From Variovorax sp. (GTDB taxonomy: Bacteria; Pseudomonadota; Gammaproteobacteria; Burkholderiales; Burkholderiaceae_C): a DNA stretch of 6,607 nt. Both the position numbers and the translations under genes were made by a program. Positions within the stretch are counted from its first letter, which is position 1. Every line of letters starts with the position of its first letter. Where the stretch lies: NCBI GenBank assembly GCA_028292835.1, contig JAQGLP010000216.1, positions 1-6,607 on the forward strand, given 5' to 3'. Below are positions 5,783 to 6,607 of the stretch, in pieces. The notes beneath the pieces are model-generated. The model was not told where the DNA came from, searched no databases, and was given only the letters and a program-made list of their open reading frames with translations.

Positions 5783-6538
5783 ATGGCGAGTCTGGATCAG
5801 GTGATCTTGGTGACCGGCGGCAGCCGCGGCATCGGTGCGGCGACCGCGCTGCTCGCGGCACGCAGCGGCTACGCAGTCGCCGTCAACTACGCCGACAACT
5901 CGCTGGCGGCCGACGAGGTGGTGAGCGCCATCCGCGCCGCTGGCGGCCGGGCCCTCGCGGTGCAGGCCGACGTGGGCGACGAGGCGCAGGTGCTCGCGAT
6001 GTTCGGGGAGATCGACGCCCGGCTCGGCCGGCTGACGGCGCTGGTCAACAACGCCGGCGTGGTCGACGTGCAGGCGCGTGTCGACCAGATGAGCATGGCG
6101 CGGCTGGAACGCATGTTCCGCATCAACGTGATCGGCAGCTTCCTGTGCGCGCGCGAGGCGGTGCGGCGCATGAGCACCCGCCACGGCGGCGCGGGCGGCG
6201 CCATCGTCAACGTCTCCAGCGCCGCGACGCGGCTCGGATCGCCGGGGCAGTACGTCGACTACGCCGCCAGCAAGGGCGCCATCGACAGCTTCACGATCGG
6301 GCTCGCCAAGGAGGTGGCCGACGAGGGCATCCGCGTCAACGCCGTGCGGCCGGGCCTGATCGAAACCGAGATCCACGCCTCGGGCGGCATGCCCGACCGC
6401 GCCCGCATGCTGGCGCCGAGCGTGCCGATGAAGCGCACCGGCAGGCCCGAGGAGGTCGCCGAGGCAATCCTGTGGCTGCTCTCGCCACAGGCCAGCTACA
6501 CCACCATGGCGCTGCTCGATGTGACCGGCGGCCGTTGA
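5783..6538 (+). CDS. YgfF-like short-chain dehydrogenase/reductase (SDR)
   Basis: A complete 251-residue classical SDR, close in pattern and length to E. coli YgfF (247). It is a soluble NAD(P)-dependent oxidoreductase. Cofactor motif TGGSRGIG (11-18), NNAG (89-92), structural Asn115 in FRINVIGSF, NVSS (143-146) with the likely catalytic Ser146, YAASK (160-164) with Tyr160 and Lys164, and RPG (189-191) are all present. RLGSPGQYVDYAASKGAID (150-168) is almost the same as in YgfF. Arg15 in the glycine loop and no acidic residue directly after the second strand favour NADP(H); this is inference. The ATG at 5783 has AGGAG (5770-5774) at 8 bases. Near the C-terminus the usual Y-x-T-G reads YTTM (239-242). 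The substrate is unknown; annotation as 3-oxoacyl-ACP reductase or glucose dehydrogenase would be over-reach. A second gene begins one base after its stop, so the two are probably cotranscribed. Confidence 0.94.
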   Translation: MASLDQVILVTGGSRGIGAATALLAARSGYAVAVNYADNSLAADEVVSAIRAAGGRALAVQADVGDEAQVLAMFGEIDARLGRLTALVNNAGVVDVQARVDQMSMARLERMFRINVIGSFLCAREAVRRMSTRHGGAGGAIVNVSSAATRLGSPGQYVDYAASKGAIDSFTIGLAKEVADEGIRVNAVRPGLIETEIHASGGMPDRARMLAPSVPMKRTGRPEEVAEAILWLLSPQASYTTMALLDVTGGR

Positions 6539-6539
6539 C

Positions 6540-6607
6540 ATGGCGCTCGTCCCGAGCCCGGCCATGGACCTGATCAAGCCGCTGATCACGCTGCTGGCGA
6601 TCGTCAA
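6540..6607 (+). CDS. Start of a membrane protein gene, possibly MarC family (cut by window edge)
   Basis: An open frame begins at ATG 6540, one base after the SDR stop, and runs off the edge after 22 full codons. A second in-frame ATG at 6564 starts MDLIKPLITLLAIV, which resembles the N-terminus of MarC-family inner-membrane proteins, where such a helix is followed by NP(I/L)G. The last two bases (AA) allow Asn as the next residue, which would fit. Neither start has a clear ribosome site, so coupling to the SDR is likely, and 6564 is the more family-like start. The evidence is only one hydrophobic segment, so the family call is tentative. Confidence 0.45.
   Translation, partial: MALVPSPAMDLIKPLITLLAIV

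Noticed and set aside
5674..6573. 299-codon plus-strand frame over the SDR
   Set aside because: Shifted frame of the SDR, Arg-rich, no motif. The 5783-6538 frame contains all SDR signatures.
2432..6607. Very long minus-strand open frame running from the right edge through the LysR gene
   Set aside because: Only its last 293 codons are a real protein (LysR). The rest is antisense to pykA and the SDR or out of frame in the hydrolase gene, with low-complexity composition.
1..6607. Mobile elements, CRISPR, tRNA or foreign islands
   Set aside because: No transposase or integrase motifs, regularly spaced repeats, tRNA-like folds or drop in GC within genes were seen. Gene content is ordinary metabolism.

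Overview
The window is a GC-rich stretch of bacterial chromosome holding five complete protein genes and two partial ones, one at each edge. High GC, strong G/C bias at third codon positions, a GcvA-like LysR regulator and an lldP-glcD pair all point to a betaproteobacterium, most likely Burkholderiales and perhaps a Comamonadaceae-type organism. That placement is an inference from protein resemblance. I see no tRNA, rRNA, insertion sequence, CRISPR array or phage gene. The layout looks like ordinary, compact core metabolism.

Left part, all on the minus strand (transcribed right to left): a LysR-type regulator (3313 to 2432), then a lactate/glycolate permease of the LldP/GlcA family (2254 to 593), then the N-terminal 171 residues of a GlcD-type FAD-linked glycolate/D-2-hydroxyacid oxidase (513 running off the left edge). 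Together these look like a regulated module for uptake and oxidation of 2-hydroxy acids. The regulator-permease gap (2255-2431) is rich in inverted repeats, the most notable being an 11-bp perfect pair that nearly encloses the gap.

Middle: a PykA-type pyruvate kinase (3527-4948, plus strand) is transcribed divergently from the LysR gene across a 213-bp gap. The gap carries a textbook LysR-style dyad of the T-N11-A type (3359-3373). Lactate oxidation gives pyruvate directly. Glycolate reaches pyruvate through glyoxylate, glycerate, PEP and pyruvate kinase. The neighbourhood therefore makes sense as C2/C3 hydroxy-acid metabolism feeding pyruvate.

Right part: a dienelactone hydrolase family protein (5655 to 4972, minus) converges on pykA with only 23 bp between stops. 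It is divergent from a YgfF-like short-chain dehydrogenase (5783-6538, plus). A further gene starts one base after the SDR stop and runs off the right edge; its first 22 residues resemble the start of MarC-family membrane proteins.

No clearly new system is visible. The most interesting non-coding signal is the structured lysR-lldP intergenic region, followed by the two TTCC...GGAA dyads that could be operators of the local LysR protein.
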